Shown here: one piece after another, positions 27,345-35,476 of the stretch
How the letters are laid out: each line of letters begins with the position of its first letter
How positions within the stretch are numbered: position 1 is the first letter of the stretch
Assembly (NCBI GenBank): GCA_903904605.1
Contig: CAIVDC010000017.1
Span: 51,521 to 115,520 of the forward strand
Direction: 5' to 3'
DNA: 64,000 bases
DNA from: an uncultured Sterolibacterium sp.
Lineage (GTDB): Bacteria; Pseudomonadota; Gammaproteobacteria; Burkholderiales; Rhodocyclaceae
Notes under the pieces: model-generated
Databases searched by the model: none
Told to the model about the DNA's origin: nothing
What the model saw: the letters and a program-made list of their open reading frames with translations, nothing else
Program-made: the position numbers and the translations under genes

Positions 27345-27767
27345 ATGCCTAACTCGATCACCGGTGGTTGCCTGTGCGGAAAGATACGTTACACGGTGAG
27401 CCAGCCGCTGCAGAATATCATTGCCTGTCACTGCACCCACTGCCAGAAAGCTTCCGGCGGCGGCGCGAGTCACAACGTGGTGGCGCCAACCGCCGCCGTG
27501 ACATTCACCGCCGGCCAGCCCAAGCTTTATGCCGATACCGCGCAGAGCGGGAACATCCTGAAACGCTATTTCTGCGCCGACTGCGGCTCGCCGATCTATG
27601 CCCAGCGGGAAAAGCTGCCCGAGGTGATGGTGCTCAAGGCCGGCACGCTCGACGACTCGGCGGATATGAAGGTGATCATGAACATCTGGACGAAGAGTGC
27701 GCGGCCGTGGATGCACATCGACCCCGCGACGGAATGCCACCCCGAAAACAGACCCGCCAAGAGTTGA
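27345..27767 (+). CDS. GFA-family zinc protein
   Basis: The 140-residue protein has the cysteine pattern of the GFA/CENP-V fold: C9-L-C11-G, C28-H-C30-x2-C33 and C77-x2-C80-G, which bind two zinc ions. The family is named for glutathione-dependent formaldehyde-activating enzyme (Gfa), but most members have no proven activity and the Gfa role itself is disputed. ATG 27345 follows CGGAGGA. It lies upstream of a small lipoyl-domain gene on the same strand. Confidence 0.88.
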   Translation: MPNSITGGCLCGKIRYTVSQPLQNIIACHCTHCQKASGGGASHNVVAPTAAVTFTAGQPKLYADTAQSGNILKRYFCADCGSPIYAQREKLPEVMVLKAGTLDDSADMKVIMNIWTKSARPWMHIDPATECHPENRPAKS

Positions 27768-27835
27768 CGGGATCGCCTTTGGGATGCATCCCTGGATTGC
27801 AGTCGATGTATTGAGGCGGCCACCGGGGGGAGATC

Positions 27836-28111
27836 ATTTCCGCGATAGGCAAAGTCAGGATCAAAGTGCCCGCATTCCCGGAGTGCTGGGATAGTTGCGG
27901 AAATTGCGCCCAGGGCGACGTGCGTGTCGCGGAGGTGCATGTGGTCGAAGGCCAGACGCTCGACTTCGACGACAAGGTGATCGTTCTCGAGACCGGCAAG
28001 GTGGCGCTGGACATCCCGTCGCCGCATCAGGGTATCGTGGTCGAAGTCTTCGTCAGGGTGGGCGACAAACTCGATGCCGGTCAGGTGCTGTGCACCCTGG
28101 ACCCGGGGTGA
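27836..28111 (+). CDS. Small stand-alone biotinyl/lipoyl-domain protein, non-canonical start
   Basis: The coding frame gives a single lipoyl/biotinyl domain with the lysine attachment motif V-L-E-T-G-K-V-A-L-D and the second half IPSPHQGIVVEVFVRVGDKLDAGQVLCTL. The usual first strand (KVRIKVPAFPE) lies upstream of the only standard start, GTG 27866, so that start would cut the fold. In-frame candidates are ATT 27836 or ATA 27845 behind a GGGGGGAG site; the coordinate given assumes ATT and is uncertain. An unusual insert C-W-D-S-C-G-N-C replaces the first turn seen in typical lipoyl domains. No 2-oxoacid dehydrogenase or carboxylase gene is nearby. Confidence 0.6.
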   Translation: MSAIGKVRIKVPAFPECWDSCGNCAQGDVRVAEVHVVEGQTLDFDDKVIVLETGKVALDIPSPHQGIVVEVFVRVGDKLDAGQVLCTLDPG

Positions 28112-28173
28112 TCGTCGTCGCCGCAAGGTCGCGGCGAATGTTGCGTGATCGGTTTCTCGAACCGGACAGTCGA

Positions 28174-29556
28174 TCAATTCGTGACTGGCTCGAGCAGAGC
28201 CGGGTTGGCTTCGAACAGGCCCTTCTTCATGAAGAATTTCACCCAGACGGCGTCAACCGCCGCCACCAGACCGAGAACCGCGGCCAGGGCCACAAATACC
28301 GGCGCTTTCAGTTCCGGCACCGGGGCGCTGTTGGCGACCACATAGCCGAGACCGAATATGGCCAGGAGTTGCGGACCCGGGAACAGGGGCGAGCGAAAGG
28401 GCCGCGGTGCGTGCGGCGCGCGCAGGCGCAGGACGATCAGCGCGAGGTGGGCGATCATGTAGGAGATCAACCAGGCGCCGGCCGTGGCGAGGATCAGGGG
28501 CAGGATGCGGGTGACCTCGCCGCCTGACCAGACAAGGCCGACCAGGGGCAGGCCGGCGACGAAGAGCAGCGCCACCCAGGGTGTGCCGTGGCGGCGGCTG
28601 AGGCGGCGGAAGACCGGGAATACCTGGCCGGAGAGCGCCATGCCGTGCATCAGTTGCGGCACTGCGCCGAGCACGGTGTTCAACAGGCTGGCCGTGGCGG
28701 TGACTGCGATGACGCCGAAGACGATGCGGGCGACCGGGCCGAACACCGCCACGGCATAGTCGAGGTGGGGTGTCGCTGCCGAGCCCAGCGACTCGCGCGA
28801 GAGGAACATGCTGGCGCCGATGCAGAACACGGCATTGACGGCGGTGACGACGGTGAGGCCGATGAACATCGAGCGCGGAATGCTGCGCGCCGGTCGTTCA
28901 GCGACTTCCACCAGGGGGGTCACGAACTCGGTGCCGATCAGCGAGTAGAGGACCAGGGAGACGACGCCGAGCACGGTGACATCCTTGCTCATGTTCGCCA
29001 GGCCGGCGCCCGACGCCAGTGGCGGCGGCCCGTTGAGGCCGCCGGAGATTGCGACGGCGCCGGTGATGCCGAGAAACAGCAGCATCATCACCGTCAGCAG
29101 CGTTTGCGTGCGCGCGAAGACGTCCGTGCCGAGGTAGTTGAGCAGGACCAGCACGGCGAGCAAGAGTCCCGCCCAGCCGAGCGCCGGCATGACCCCGGGC
29201 AAGAGCTGCGTCATCACCGAGTCGACCAGCAGCAGTTCGGCGGCCGGCCCGAACAGCGCGGGCACGATGTAGCCGGCGAACACCGCGAAGATCGCCGGGA
29301 AATGGCCGAGCGAGGCCTCGCAGTAGGCGCCGAGGCCGCCGTGGCGCGGCATCATCAGCGCCAGTTCGGCGTAGGTCGCGGAATTGCAGAGCATCAGGAC
29401 ATAGGCGATGGCCATGGCGCCGAGCACGCCCCAGCCGGCGATGCCGGTCGCCTGGAGCAGGGAGACGATGGTGCTCTGGCCGACGATGACGCCGATGGCG
29501 ATGCAGAAGAGCGAGAAGAAGCCGATGCTGCGGGCGGGTGCCGGCGCCTTGTCCAT
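28174..29556 (-). CDS. APC-family amino acid/amine permease
   Basis: The 460-residue membrane protein has about twelve helices and begins ARSIGFFSLFCIAIGVIVGQS, the APC helix-1 region with its small-residue unwound motif. It resembles amino acid, GABA and polyamine permeases. It is the last gene of the five-gene operon with an aminotransferase and an aldehyde dehydrogenase (only one base separates it from the aminotransferase gene). Uptake of an amine or amino acid destined for those enzymes is the natural inference. Confidence 0.88.
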   Translation of the reverse strand: MDKAPAPARSIGFFSLFCIAIGVIVGQSTIVSLLQATGIAGWGVLGAMAIAYVLMLCNSATYAELALMMPRHGGLGAYCEASLGHFPAIFAVFAGYIVPALFGPAAELLLVDSVMTQLLPGVMPALGWAGLLLAVLVLLNYLGTDVFARTQTLLTVMMLLFLGITGAVAISGGLNGPPPLASGAGLANMSKDVTVLGVVSLVLYSLIGTEFVTPLVEVAERPARSIPRSMFIGLTVVTAVNAVFCIGASMFLSRESLGSAATPHLDYAVAVFGPVARIVFGVIAVTATASLLNTVLGAVPQLMHGMALSGQVFPVFRRLSRRHGTPWVALLFVAGLPLVGLVWSGGEVTRILPLILATAGAWLISYMIAHLALIVLRLRAPHAPRPFRSPLFPGPQLLAIFGLGYVVANSAPVPELKAPVFVALAAVLGLVAAVDAVWVKFFMKKGLFEANPALLEPVTN

Positions 29557-29557
29557 C

Positions 29558-30925
29558 TCAGCCGGTCTCGACTTCGGCGAGCGATTCGGCCAGCACGTCG
29601 CAGAGAAGGTCTATTTCGGCGCGGGAAATGGTCAGCGCCGGCGACAGGATGATGTTCCCGCCCGAGACCCGCACCATGGCGCCGTGCCGGTAGGCCGCGC
29701 GCGCCACCGCCGCCGGTTCCTTGGCCGAGCGGGGAAAGGCCGCCTTGGTGGTCTTGTCGGCGACCAGTTCGAGGCAGGCCATAAGACCGACGCCGCGCAC
29801 GTCGCCGACCAGGCGCGAGGCGGCGCCGATCGCGCACAGGCGCTGCTGCAAGTGAGCGCCCTGGCGCGCAGCGTTGCCGACCACGTCCTCGCGTTCGAGG
29901 ATGTCCAGGGTCGCCAGCGCCGCCGCCGCCGCCACCGGGTGGGCACTATAGGTGTAGCCGTGAGTGATCGCGCCCATGCCGGGGTCACCCTGGTCGAAAA
30001 CCTCGGCCATCTTCGCCGACATCACCGTTGCGCCGAGCGGAACGTAGCCCGATGAGATGCCCTTGGCCAGGCACCACATGTCCGCCTTGACGCCCCACAT
30101 CCGCGTGCCGAACATGGCGCCGGTGCGCCCGAATCCGGTGACCACCTCGTCGGCGATCAGGAGCACCTCGTACTTGTCGCAGATTTCCCGTACCCGCGGC
30201 CAGTAGTTGGCCGGCGGCACGATGACGCCGCCTGCTCCCTGCACCGGTTCGGCGATGAAGGCGGCGACCGTGTCCGGTCCCTGGAAGACGATTTCCCGTT
30301 CCAGCTGGCCGGCGCAGATTTCGCCCAGCTCCTCGGGATCGTTGGTGTAGGCGTTGCGGTACAGCCAGGGGCTGTCGATATGAAAGCAGCCGGGCAGGAG
30401 CGGCTCGTAGGGGCGGCGGAAATTGGTGTTGCCGTTCACGCTCATGCCGCCGAAGTGTACGCCGTGGTAGCCCTGACGCAGGGAGATGAACTTGAAGCGG
30501 TCGCGTTGACCGCGCAGCTTCCAGTATTGGCGCGCCAGCTTGAGGGCGCCTTCGACGGCGTCCGAGCCGCCGTTGCAGAAGAAGCTGGCGGCCACGCCGT
30601 CCTCCTTCATGAACTCGGCGATGCGCGAGGACAACTCGATCGCGCGGCTATGGGTGGTGCCGCGGAAGATGTTGTAGAAGGCCAGCTCGTCGAGCTGGGC
30701 GACGATGGCGTCGCGGATCTCGCGTCGGCCGAAGCCGAGGTTGACGCTCCACAGGCCGCCGACGCCGTCGATCAGCTTGTGTCCGTCGATGTCCCAGATC
30801 CAGCTGCCCTCGCCGCGGGCGATGATGTCCGGCGGGCTATCGCGCATGGCTTTCGGATGGGCCATCGGATGCCACAGGTAGCGGGCGTTGTCGGCTTTCA
30901 GTTGTTCCTTGCTGGGATGGGTCAT
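29558..30925 (-). CDS. Class III (omega) aminotransferase
   Basis: The 455-residue PLP enzyme has the class III features: GGSDAVEGALKLAR for cofactor phosphate binding, the aspartate motif ADEVVTGFGRTG, and the Schiff-base lysine K288 in LAKGISSGYVPLGA. Its closest remembered relatives are amine/omega-amino acid:pyruvate transaminases such as SpuC-type putrescine or beta-alanine enzymes. It would convert an amino group to an aldehyde or ketone for the operon's aldehyde dehydrogenase. It overlaps the HAD gene upstream by four bases. Substrate specificity is not determinable by eye. Confidence 0.92.
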   Translation of the reverse strand: MTHPSKEQLKADNARYLWHPMAHPKAMRDSPPDIIARGEGSWIWDIDGHKLIDGVGGLWSVNLGFGRREIRDAIVAQLDELAFYNIFRGTTHSRAIELSSRIAEFMKEDGVAASFFCNGGSDAVEGALKLARQYWKLRGQRDRFKFISLRQGYHGVHFGGMSVNGNTNFRRPYEPLLPGCFHIDSPWLYRNAYTNDPEELGEICAGQLEREIVFQGPDTVAAFIAEPVQGAGGVIVPPANYWPRVREICDKYEVLLIADEVVTGFGRTGAMFGTRMWGVKADMWCLAKGISSGYVPLGATVMSAKMAEVFDQGDPGMGAITHGYTYSAHPVAAAAALATLDILEREDVVGNAARQGAHLQQRLCAIGAASRLVGDVRGVGLMACLELVADKTTKAAFPRSAKEPAAVARAAYRHGAMVRVSGGNIILSPALTISRAEIDLLCDVLAESLAEVETG

Positions 30926-31593
30926 TTGGCAGTTTCCATGGCAATGCGCAGGCGTGCCGCGATGGCGGCGATCGAGCCGGCGGGGTCGCGCAGCTCGAAG
31001 AGTTGGGTTTGCAGGCCGGCTTCATGGCCGCCGGCGATGTTGCGGAACTGGTCGTCGACGAAGAGGATCTGCGCGGCCGGCATGTCCATCGCCTTGATGG
31101 CCGCGCCATAGGCGGCGCGCTCGGGCTTCAGGATGTGGCTGTGGCTGCCGTCGATGACGACATCGATGTCTTTCATGATCTCCAGCCGGTCGAGGAAGGG
31201 CTTGCCGTAGAACAGCTCCATCTCGTTGGAGAGTATGCCGATCCTGGTGCCGCGCTGTCTGGCGCTGGACACCAGGGCACGGACTTCCGCTCGTATCGTC
31301 GCTTCGGGCGCCGGGTGACGGACGCGCTGCAACAGGGTCAGCATGTCCCAGCCGTCCTCGCCGCAGGCGCGCCCCAGTTCCCGGCTGCGCTCGGCCCAGT
31401 AAGCGCGCTCGCTGATCTCGTCCTGCTGCATGCTGCGCCACAAGGCATCGCTCTCCGGCGCCAGGGGACCCAGCCAGGTGAGGCTGTTCGCAGGCAGGCC
31501 GAGGACGCGCTCGGTGGCGCGGTGGGTCTCGAACAGCGAGTAGCTGATGACGCTGCCGAAATCCAGCAGCAGGCCGGTGGGGATTTGCGTCAT
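30922..31593 (-). CDS. HAD-superfamily hydrolase in the amine operon
   Basis: The 223-residue protein has HAD motif I as D-F-G-S-V (second Asp replaced by Gly, as in the YihX-like and dehalogenase-related branches), motif II around ILSNE, motif III lysine in HILKPE, and motif IV FVDDQFRN. A cap domain of about 80 residues follows motif I. It might dephosphorylate a small metabolite. The ATG at 31593 overlaps the UPF0261 stop as ATGA. It has no obvious role in simple amine oxidation, so a phosphorylated intermediate or a repair function is possible. Confidence 0.8.
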   Translation of the reverse strand: MTQIPTGLLLDFGSVISYSLFETHRATERVLGLPANSLTWLGPLAPESDALWRSMQQDEISERAYWAERSRELGRACGEDGWDMLTLLQRVRHPAPEATIRAEVRALVSSARQRGTRIGILSNEMELFYGKPFLDRLEIMKDIDVVIDGSHSHILKPERAAYGAAIKAMDMPAAQILFVDDQFRNIAGGHEAGLQTQLFELRDPAGSIAAIAARLRIAMETAK

Positions 31594-32840
31594 GCTGGTC
31601 TCCGGGCTGCGGCGACGATGCCTTGCGCGACCCAGCCGTCGAAGACTGCCATGACCGTATCGGCGAACGCGTCGTCGTTGATGTGGGCGTCGAGTTCGAC
31701 GAGTTCCACCGGCGCCGAAAGGCTCCGGCGCAGTTCCTCGACCAGGGCGGCGTGGCCCTCGGCATCGTGCAGCGGCTGGCCTGGCCGGTCCCACTCCTGG
31801 ATTCCCGAGAGGGGCAGGATGAAGGCCGTCGCTCCCCGCGCCTGCCCCAGCTTTTCGGCGATGTGGATCGCCGTGCGCCGGCGTTCCGCGCAGCTCGCCG
31901 TGACCGAGGCGATCAGGCGGTTGTGCGCATGGTAGGGGCGTCCGGCATAGCGTTCGGGCAGGGCCTGCCAGGTGGGCAGATCGATCATGTCCACCGCACC
32001 CGGCGCCACGATCTGCGGGATGCCGGCGCGTCCCGCCGCTTCGAGGCGATGGGCGCCGGAATTGACCAGCGAACCATTGACCTGGTTGCTGACCTCCTGC
32101 AGGCTCAAGTCGAGCACCGCGGCGAAGCGTCCCTGCTCGGCCAGCGCCTCGAAGGCGCGGCCGCCCATGCCGGTGGTGTGGAACACCGCCACCTCGTAGC
32201 CGCGCGCTTCCAGCGCCGGCTTCAGGCGCAGCATATAGCTGAGGCAGCTCTTGCCGAGCGAGGTCATGCCGACCAGCGGTCGCGCGAACACTGGTGCCGC
32301 ATAGGCGCGACAGGCGCCGAGCACGGCGCCGGCGGCTTGCGCGAGCACGGACCGGCAGACGCTGTTGAGACCGTAGAGGCCGCCGGCCCAGAGGATCATC
32401 ATCAGGTCCGGCGCGATGCGCTCCGGCGGGACCAGATGCGAGAAGGAGACGGTGGACACGATGAACTTGGGTACGCCGAGCGGCAGCGCGGCGGCGACAT
32501 CGAGGCCGAGGTCGGTGCCCATGGTCCCGCCGAGCACGACCATTCCGTGGATGCGCTGGCCGTCGAAAAGCCGCCGCGCCAGGAGCGCGGCGCCCTTCGC
32601 CATGCGGGTCATCGCCAGGTTTTCGTCGCCCTGCGCGGCCAATTCTTCGAGGCTGGCGCCGGCCGCGCTGGCGACTTCGGCGCTGCCTATCTCGGGCGCG
32701 AAGGAGGGCTGGCCGAGGATGCCGACGTCCATCACCAGGACCGCGCCGCCGCCTTCTTCCAGTCGGCTCTTCATGAAGCGCAATTCGTCGGCCTTGGTGT
32801 CGCAGGTGCCGATGAGGAGAACGGTGACGGCAGGCTTCAT
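31590..32840 (-). CDS. UPF0261 / Tm-1-like ATP-binding domain protein
   Basis: The 416-residue protein matches UPF0261: N-terminal VLLIGTCDTKADELRFMK, GTMGTDLGLDVAAALPLGVPK, and a second domain with GMTSLGKSCLSYMLRL and VFHTTGMGGRAFE. Its plant relative is the tomato Tm-1 N-terminal domain, which binds ATP. The bacterial role is unknown. Tight packing between the aldehyde dehydrogenase gene (16 bases upstream) and the HAD gene suggests it acts on a metabolite of this amine or amino acid pathway. Confidence 0.85.
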   Translation of the reverse strand: MKPAVTVLLIGTCDTKADELRFMKSRLEEGGGAVLVMDVGILGQPSFAPEIGSAEVASAAGASLEELAAQGDENLAMTRMAKGAALLARRLFDGQRIHGMVVLGGTMGTDLGLDVAAALPLGVPKFIVSTVSFSHLVPPERIAPDLMMILWAGGLYGLNSVCRSVLAQAAGAVLGACRAYAAPVFARPLVGMTSLGKSCLSYMLRLKPALEARGYEVAVFHTTGMGGRAFEALAEQGRFAAVLDLSLQEVSNQVNGSLVNSGAHRLEAAGRAGIPQIVAPGAVDMIDLPTWQALPERYAGRPYHAHNRLIASVTASCAERRRTAIHIAEKLGQARGATAFILPLSGIQEWDRPGQPLHDAEGHAALVEELRRSLSAPVELVELDAHINDDAFADTVMAVFDGWVAQGIVAAARRPA

Positions 32841-32856
32841 GGCGTTGTCCGGCGCT

Positions 32857-34296
32857 TCAGGCGGCGATGCTCAGGAACTTGACGTCGGTATAGCCGTGCA
32901 GGCCCTCGATGCCGCTTTCCTGGCCGATGCCGCTCTCCTTCCAGCCGCCGAAGGGGGTCTCGGGCTGGGATACGGCAAAATGATTGATGCCGACCATGCC
33001 GGCCTCGAGTTCCTCGCCGAGCCGATGGGCGGTGCCCAGATCGCGGGTGAAGGCGTAGGCGCCCAGGCCGAGGGGCAGGGCGTTGGCGCGAACGATGGCC
33101 TCGTCGAGGTGCTGGAAGGGTTCCAGCAGGGCGATGGGCCCGAAGGGTTCGATGCGCTGGGCGCGCGCCTCCTGCGGCACTTTCTCGAGCACCGTGGGCG
33201 CATAGAAATAGCCCTTGCCGTCGAGGCGCTCGCCGCCGCAGCACAGCCTGCCGCCCTGGATCAGCGCGTCCTCGACGAAGCGCTGCATTTCCTGGACGCG
33301 ACGCTCGTGGATCAGCGGTCCCATGTTGATGCCCTCGGCGAGGCCGGAGCCGAGCTTCAGCGCCTGGGCCGCGGCGACGAAGCCTTCCCTGAATGCCTCG
33401 TAGCGCGATTCATGGATGTAGAAGCGGATCGGCGCCGCGCAGATCTGGCCGGCGTTGCGGAACTTGGCGGCGACGCCCAGCCTGACCGCTTCCTCCAGGC
33501 GGGCGTCGGCGCAGACGATCACCGGGGCGTGGCCGCCCAGTTCCGCCGTGAATCGCTTCATGCCGCGCGCCGCCAGTTCGCCCAGGCTCTTGCCGACGCT
33601 CACCGAACCGGTGAAGGACAGCTTGCGGATGTGCTCCGAAGCGAGCAGCGTCGAAGAGACTTCCGGCGGCATGCCGCAGACCATGTTGAGCACGCCCGGC
33701 GGCAGGCCGGCGTCATGAAAGGCCTCGACCATCAGCATGCAGGTCGCCGGCGTTTCCTCGGCGGGTTTGATGATGACGCTGCAGCCGGCGGCCAGTGCGC
33801 CGCCGATCTTGCGCGCCGGCAGGTTGGCGGGAAAGTTCCACGGCGTGAAGGCCGCCACCGGGCCCACCGGCTGGCGCATCACCGTCTGGCTCAGCACGTT
33901 GCCCAGGCGCGGCGGCACCGTGCGGCCGTAAAGGCGCTTGCCTTCCTCTGCGAGGAAATCGATGATGTCCGCCGCTAGCATCACCTCGCGCAGCGATTCG
34001 GCCAGGGGTTTGCCCTGCTCCAGGGTGAGCACATGGGCGATGCGTCCGGCGCGCTCGCGGAGCAGGCGCGTTGCCGCGGTGATGAGATGAAAGCGTTCCA
34101 GCGCCAGCATCTTGCGCCAGCGCCTGAAGCCGGCCGCCGCGGCCTCCAGGGCGCGGTCGAGTTCCGCCGGGCCGGCCAGGGGCAGCTGTCCGAGCACGGC
34201 GCCGTCGGCCGGATTGTCGACGGCCAGGCTGCCCGAGCGGGTCTGGGCTATCCAGTGACCATCGATGTAAAGGCGCAGCTGCGGATAGGCCGTCAT
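32857..34296 (-). CDS. NAD(P)-dependent aldehyde dehydrogenase, succinate-semialdehyde-type
   Basis: The 479-residue enzyme has the standard ALDH residues: N154 in TPWNFP, K177 in IIKPAE, general base E252 in ELGGHAP and nucleophile C286 in NAGQICAAP. Overall it resembles GabD-type succinate-semialdehyde dehydrogenases (~480 residues), but related enzymes use other aldehydes. It is the first gene of the operon. It could take aldehydes from the aminotransferase and, after diffusion, from QHNDH. The promoter region is shared with an AraC-type regulator and contains a copy of the motif found before qhpA. Confidence 0.92.
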   Translation of the reverse strand: MTAYPQLRLYIDGHWIAQTRSGSLAVDNPADGAVLGQLPLAGPAELDRALEAAAAGFRRWRKMLALERFHLITAATRLLRERAGRIAHVLTLEQGKPLAESLREVMLAADIIDFLAEEGKRLYGRTVPPRLGNVLSQTVMRQPVGPVAAFTPWNFPANLPARKIGGALAAGCSVIIKPAEETPATCMLMVEAFHDAGLPPGVLNMVCGMPPEVSSTLLASEHIRKLSFTGSVSVGKSLGELAARGMKRFTAELGGHAPVIVCADARLEEAVRLGVAAKFRNAGQICAAPIRFYIHESRYEAFREGFVAAAQALKLGSGLAEGINMGPLIHERRVQEMQRFVEDALIQGGRLCCGGERLDGKGYFYAPTVLEKVPQEARAQRIEPFGPIALLEPFQHLDEAIVRANALPLGLGAYAFTRDLGTAHRLGEELEAGMVGINHFAVSQPETPFGGWKESGIGQESGIEGLHGYTDVKFLSIAA

Positions 34297-34349
34297 GCTC
34301 GGAGTCTCTTTGCGGAATCCCGGGACTATAAGTTCTGTGCGCCCGTGTC

Positions 34350-34367
34350 GCTATCAAAATCAGGCAA
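34350..34367. promoter_or_regulatory. Third copy of the qhp operator motif
   Basis: GCTATCAA (34350-34357), five bases, and GGCAA (34363-34367) reproduce the arms found at 15176-15228 (GTTATCAA-N5-GGCAA) with one change in the 13 fixed positions. It lies between the divergent aldehyde dehydrogenase and araC-type genes, about 28 bases upstream of a weak TTGACG-17-AAAGAT promoter-like pair (34395-34423) facing the regulator. I saw no second arm here. Confidence 0.6.
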
Positions 34368-34473
34368 TTCCGCACAGCGCCCTGCAGAGGGCTCTTGACG
34401 CCGGGGAGGAAATCGTCAAAGATCCAGCATTACCCCAGTCGGCGCAGACCGGCAGGATAGCGAGGAGGATCCC

Positions 34474-35439
34474 ATGACCGCCGTTGATGCCATGCCGGCG
34501 TCCGCCACCTGGCGCGACTCCCGGATGCTCGACCCACAGGAACACGCCTGCCGGCTTTCCGGCTGGGATCAGTACTACGAGCAGATATCGTGCGGCGCCT
34601 TTCGCAGCCGTCTGATCGAGATCGAATTCGCCGATATCCACATTTTCGAGGAAACGCTCGAACAAGCGGTGCTCCAGACCGGCTGCTGCCACCAGGACAC
34701 CGTCGCGCTCGGCGTTTTTTCGAATTTGTCCGGCGATGCGCGCTGGCATGGCCGCAGCGTCGGTGCCGACGACGTGCTCTTTCTCGACGGCGACAGCGAG
34801 CTGCTGCTCAGCACGCCGCAAACCAGCACCCTGTTCGCCGTCGGCGTGCCCGTGGCGGCCCTCGAGCCGTGGTGCGAGCATGCGCCCCTGTCGGTTCGCG
34901 AAAGCGCCCACCGCCTGGCCGCGACACCGCTGCACGATCGCGCCGCGGCGCAGCGCCTGCGCGAGGGCCTCTCCGCCGTCATCGGCGAACTGTTGCTGCG
35001 CCCCGAGGAGGAATTGCCGGGCAGCGTCGTGCGCCGGTTGCGCGACGAACTGGTCATGCTGGTTGCCGACCAGCTTCATGGCAAACCGGATCCGCGCGAA
35101 AGGCCGGCGATCAGCAAGGCCAAGGAAGTGGTCAACCGCACCCGTGCCTACGTCCTCAATCGGCGCGACACGCCGCCGACGCTGCTCGAATTGTGCCGTC
35201 ATACCCACGTCTCGCCGCGCACCCTGCAATACTGTTTCCAGTCGGTTCTCGGCGAGAGCCCGGCGAGCTACATGAAGATGCTGCGTCTGAACGGCGCGCG
35301 CCAGGACCTGAAGCATCACGACGGCGCGTGGATCAGCGATATCGCCGCCAACTGGGGATTCTGGCACCTGTCGCAGTTCGCCTCGGACTATCGGCGCATG
35401 TTCGGCGAACTGCCCTCGGCGACCCGCGCCGCCCGCTAG
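34474..35439 (+). CDS. AraC-family transcriptional regulator, candidate amine-responsive (QhpR-like)
   Basis: The 321-residue protein has an N-terminal sensing region (~1-200) and a C-terminal AraC double helix-turn-helix domain (~215-315), visible as TLLELCRHTHVSPRTLQYCFQSVLGESPASYMKMLRLNGAR and ISDIAANWGFWHLSQFASDYRRMFGELPS. The style resembles EutR and related amine-pathway activators. ATG 34474 follows GAGGAGGA. It is divergent from the aldehyde dehydrogenase operon. Known qhp clusters use an AraC regulator, QhpR; orthology cannot be confirmed here, but a shared motif links this gene's promoter region with qhpA. Confidence 0.88.
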   Translation: MTAVDAMPASATWRDSRMLDPQEHACRLSGWDQYYEQISCGAFRSRLIEIEFADIHIFEETLEQAVLQTGCCHQDTVALGVFSNLSGDARWHGRSVGADDVLFLDGDSELLLSTPQTSTLFAVGVPVAALEPWCEHAPLSVRESAHRLAATPLHDRAAAQRLREGLSAVIGELLLRPEEELPGSVVRRLRDELVMLVADQLHGKPDPRERPAISKAKEVVNRTRAYVLNRRDTPPTLLELCRHTHVSPRTLQYCFQSVLGESPASYMKMLRLNGARQDLKHHDGAWISDIAANWGFWHLSQFASDYRRMFGELPSATRAAR

Positions 35440-35449
35440 CCGGTCAACG

Positions 35450-35471
35450 GCGACCCGCGCAGCGGGGTCGC
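35450..35471 (+). terminator. Hairpin between the araC-type gene and relA
   Basis: GCGACCC (35450-35456) and GGGTCGC (35465-35471) form a 7-bp GC-rich stem just after the araC-type stop and before relA. There is no U-tract. It may end the regulator transcript. Confidence 0.35.
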
Positions 35472-35476
35472 GCGCC

